Of a stretch of DNA of 7,668 nucleotides, positions 7,619 through 7,668 are shown piece after piece (position 1 is the first letter of the stretch; every line of letters begins with the position of its first letter). Under the pieces are notes generated by a model, which had not been told where the DNA came from, searched no databases, and saw nothing but the letters and a program-made list of their open reading frames with translations. This DNA is from REDI01 sp964586865 (GTDB lineage Bacteria; Myxococcota_A; UBA796; GCA-2862545). The translations under genes and the position numbers were made by a program. The stretch is taken from NCBI GenBank assembly GCA_964586865.1, contig CAZPJM010000244.1:1-7668 (forward strand). Direction: 5' to 3'.

Positions 7619-7668
7619 AGATCGGAAGAGCGTCGTGTAGGGAAAGAGTGTAGATCTCGGTGGTCGCC
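7619..7668. other. Illumina TruSeq-type adapter sequence (contamination)
   Basis: From AGATCGGAAGAGC at 7619 to the end, all 50 bases match, as I remember it, the reverse complement of the Illumina universal (P5-side) adapter, including GTCGTGTAGGGAAAGAGTGT and GATCTCGGTGGTCGCC. The base composition also changes abruptly from very GC-rich to mixed. A plus-strand reading frame crossing the junction ends in IGRASCRERV, a peptide typical of adapter read-through. This is not genomic DNA; the initial AG may coincide with genome. Confidence 0.97.

Noticed and set aside
7372..7653. 93-codon plus-strand ORF at the right end
   Set aside because: Its end is translated adapter (IGRASCRERV), and the rest is antisense to the small membrane ORF and the CoA-transferase tail.

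Overview
The window is very GC-rich and gene-dense. It holds housekeeping genes of a Gram-negative bacterium, most likely a member of the Myxococcota or another former deltaproteobacterial lineage. The evidence for this is the GC-dominated third codon positions, an energy-transducer (TonB/AgmX-type) gene resembling those I remember from myxobacteria, a split acyl-CoA carboxylase, and a TatB/TatC pair. The taxonomic call is inference from composition and protein style. The right end carries Illumina adapter sequence, so this is probably the raw end of a draft or metagenome contig.

Layout: a TonB-like protein gene (about 30-1031, +) faces a run of leftward genes. In transcription order on the minus strand these are: the last 20 codons of a probable CaiB/BaiF-type CoA-transferase (7554-7618); a 42-residue single-helix membrane protein starting in the same GTGA (7429-7557); lon protease (4816-7266); the biotin carboxylase subunit of an acyl-CoA carboxylase (3184-4701); its biotin carrier subunit (2682-3182); tatB (1937-2581); and tatC (1044-1940). 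Bases 7619-7668 are adapter, not genome.

How the genes work together: the biotin carboxylase and carrier genes are one nucleotide apart and form two parts of one enzyme; the carboxyltransferase subunit is not in the window. tatB and tatC overlap by ATGA and encode the receptor complex of the twin-arginine export system. Lon is a complete LonA-type ATP-dependent protease with its own leader of about 160 nt. Gaps of 115 nt (lon to biotin carboxylase) and 97 nt (carrier to tatB) each contain a clear inverted repeat and are the likeliest places for independent control.

I do not see an undescribed multi-gene system. The points worth following are the adapter end, the unlisted 42-residue membrane ORF with a possible frame problem, a long insertion in the first periplasmic loop of TatC together with Gln at a normally Glu position, and the inverted repeats in the two operon gaps.
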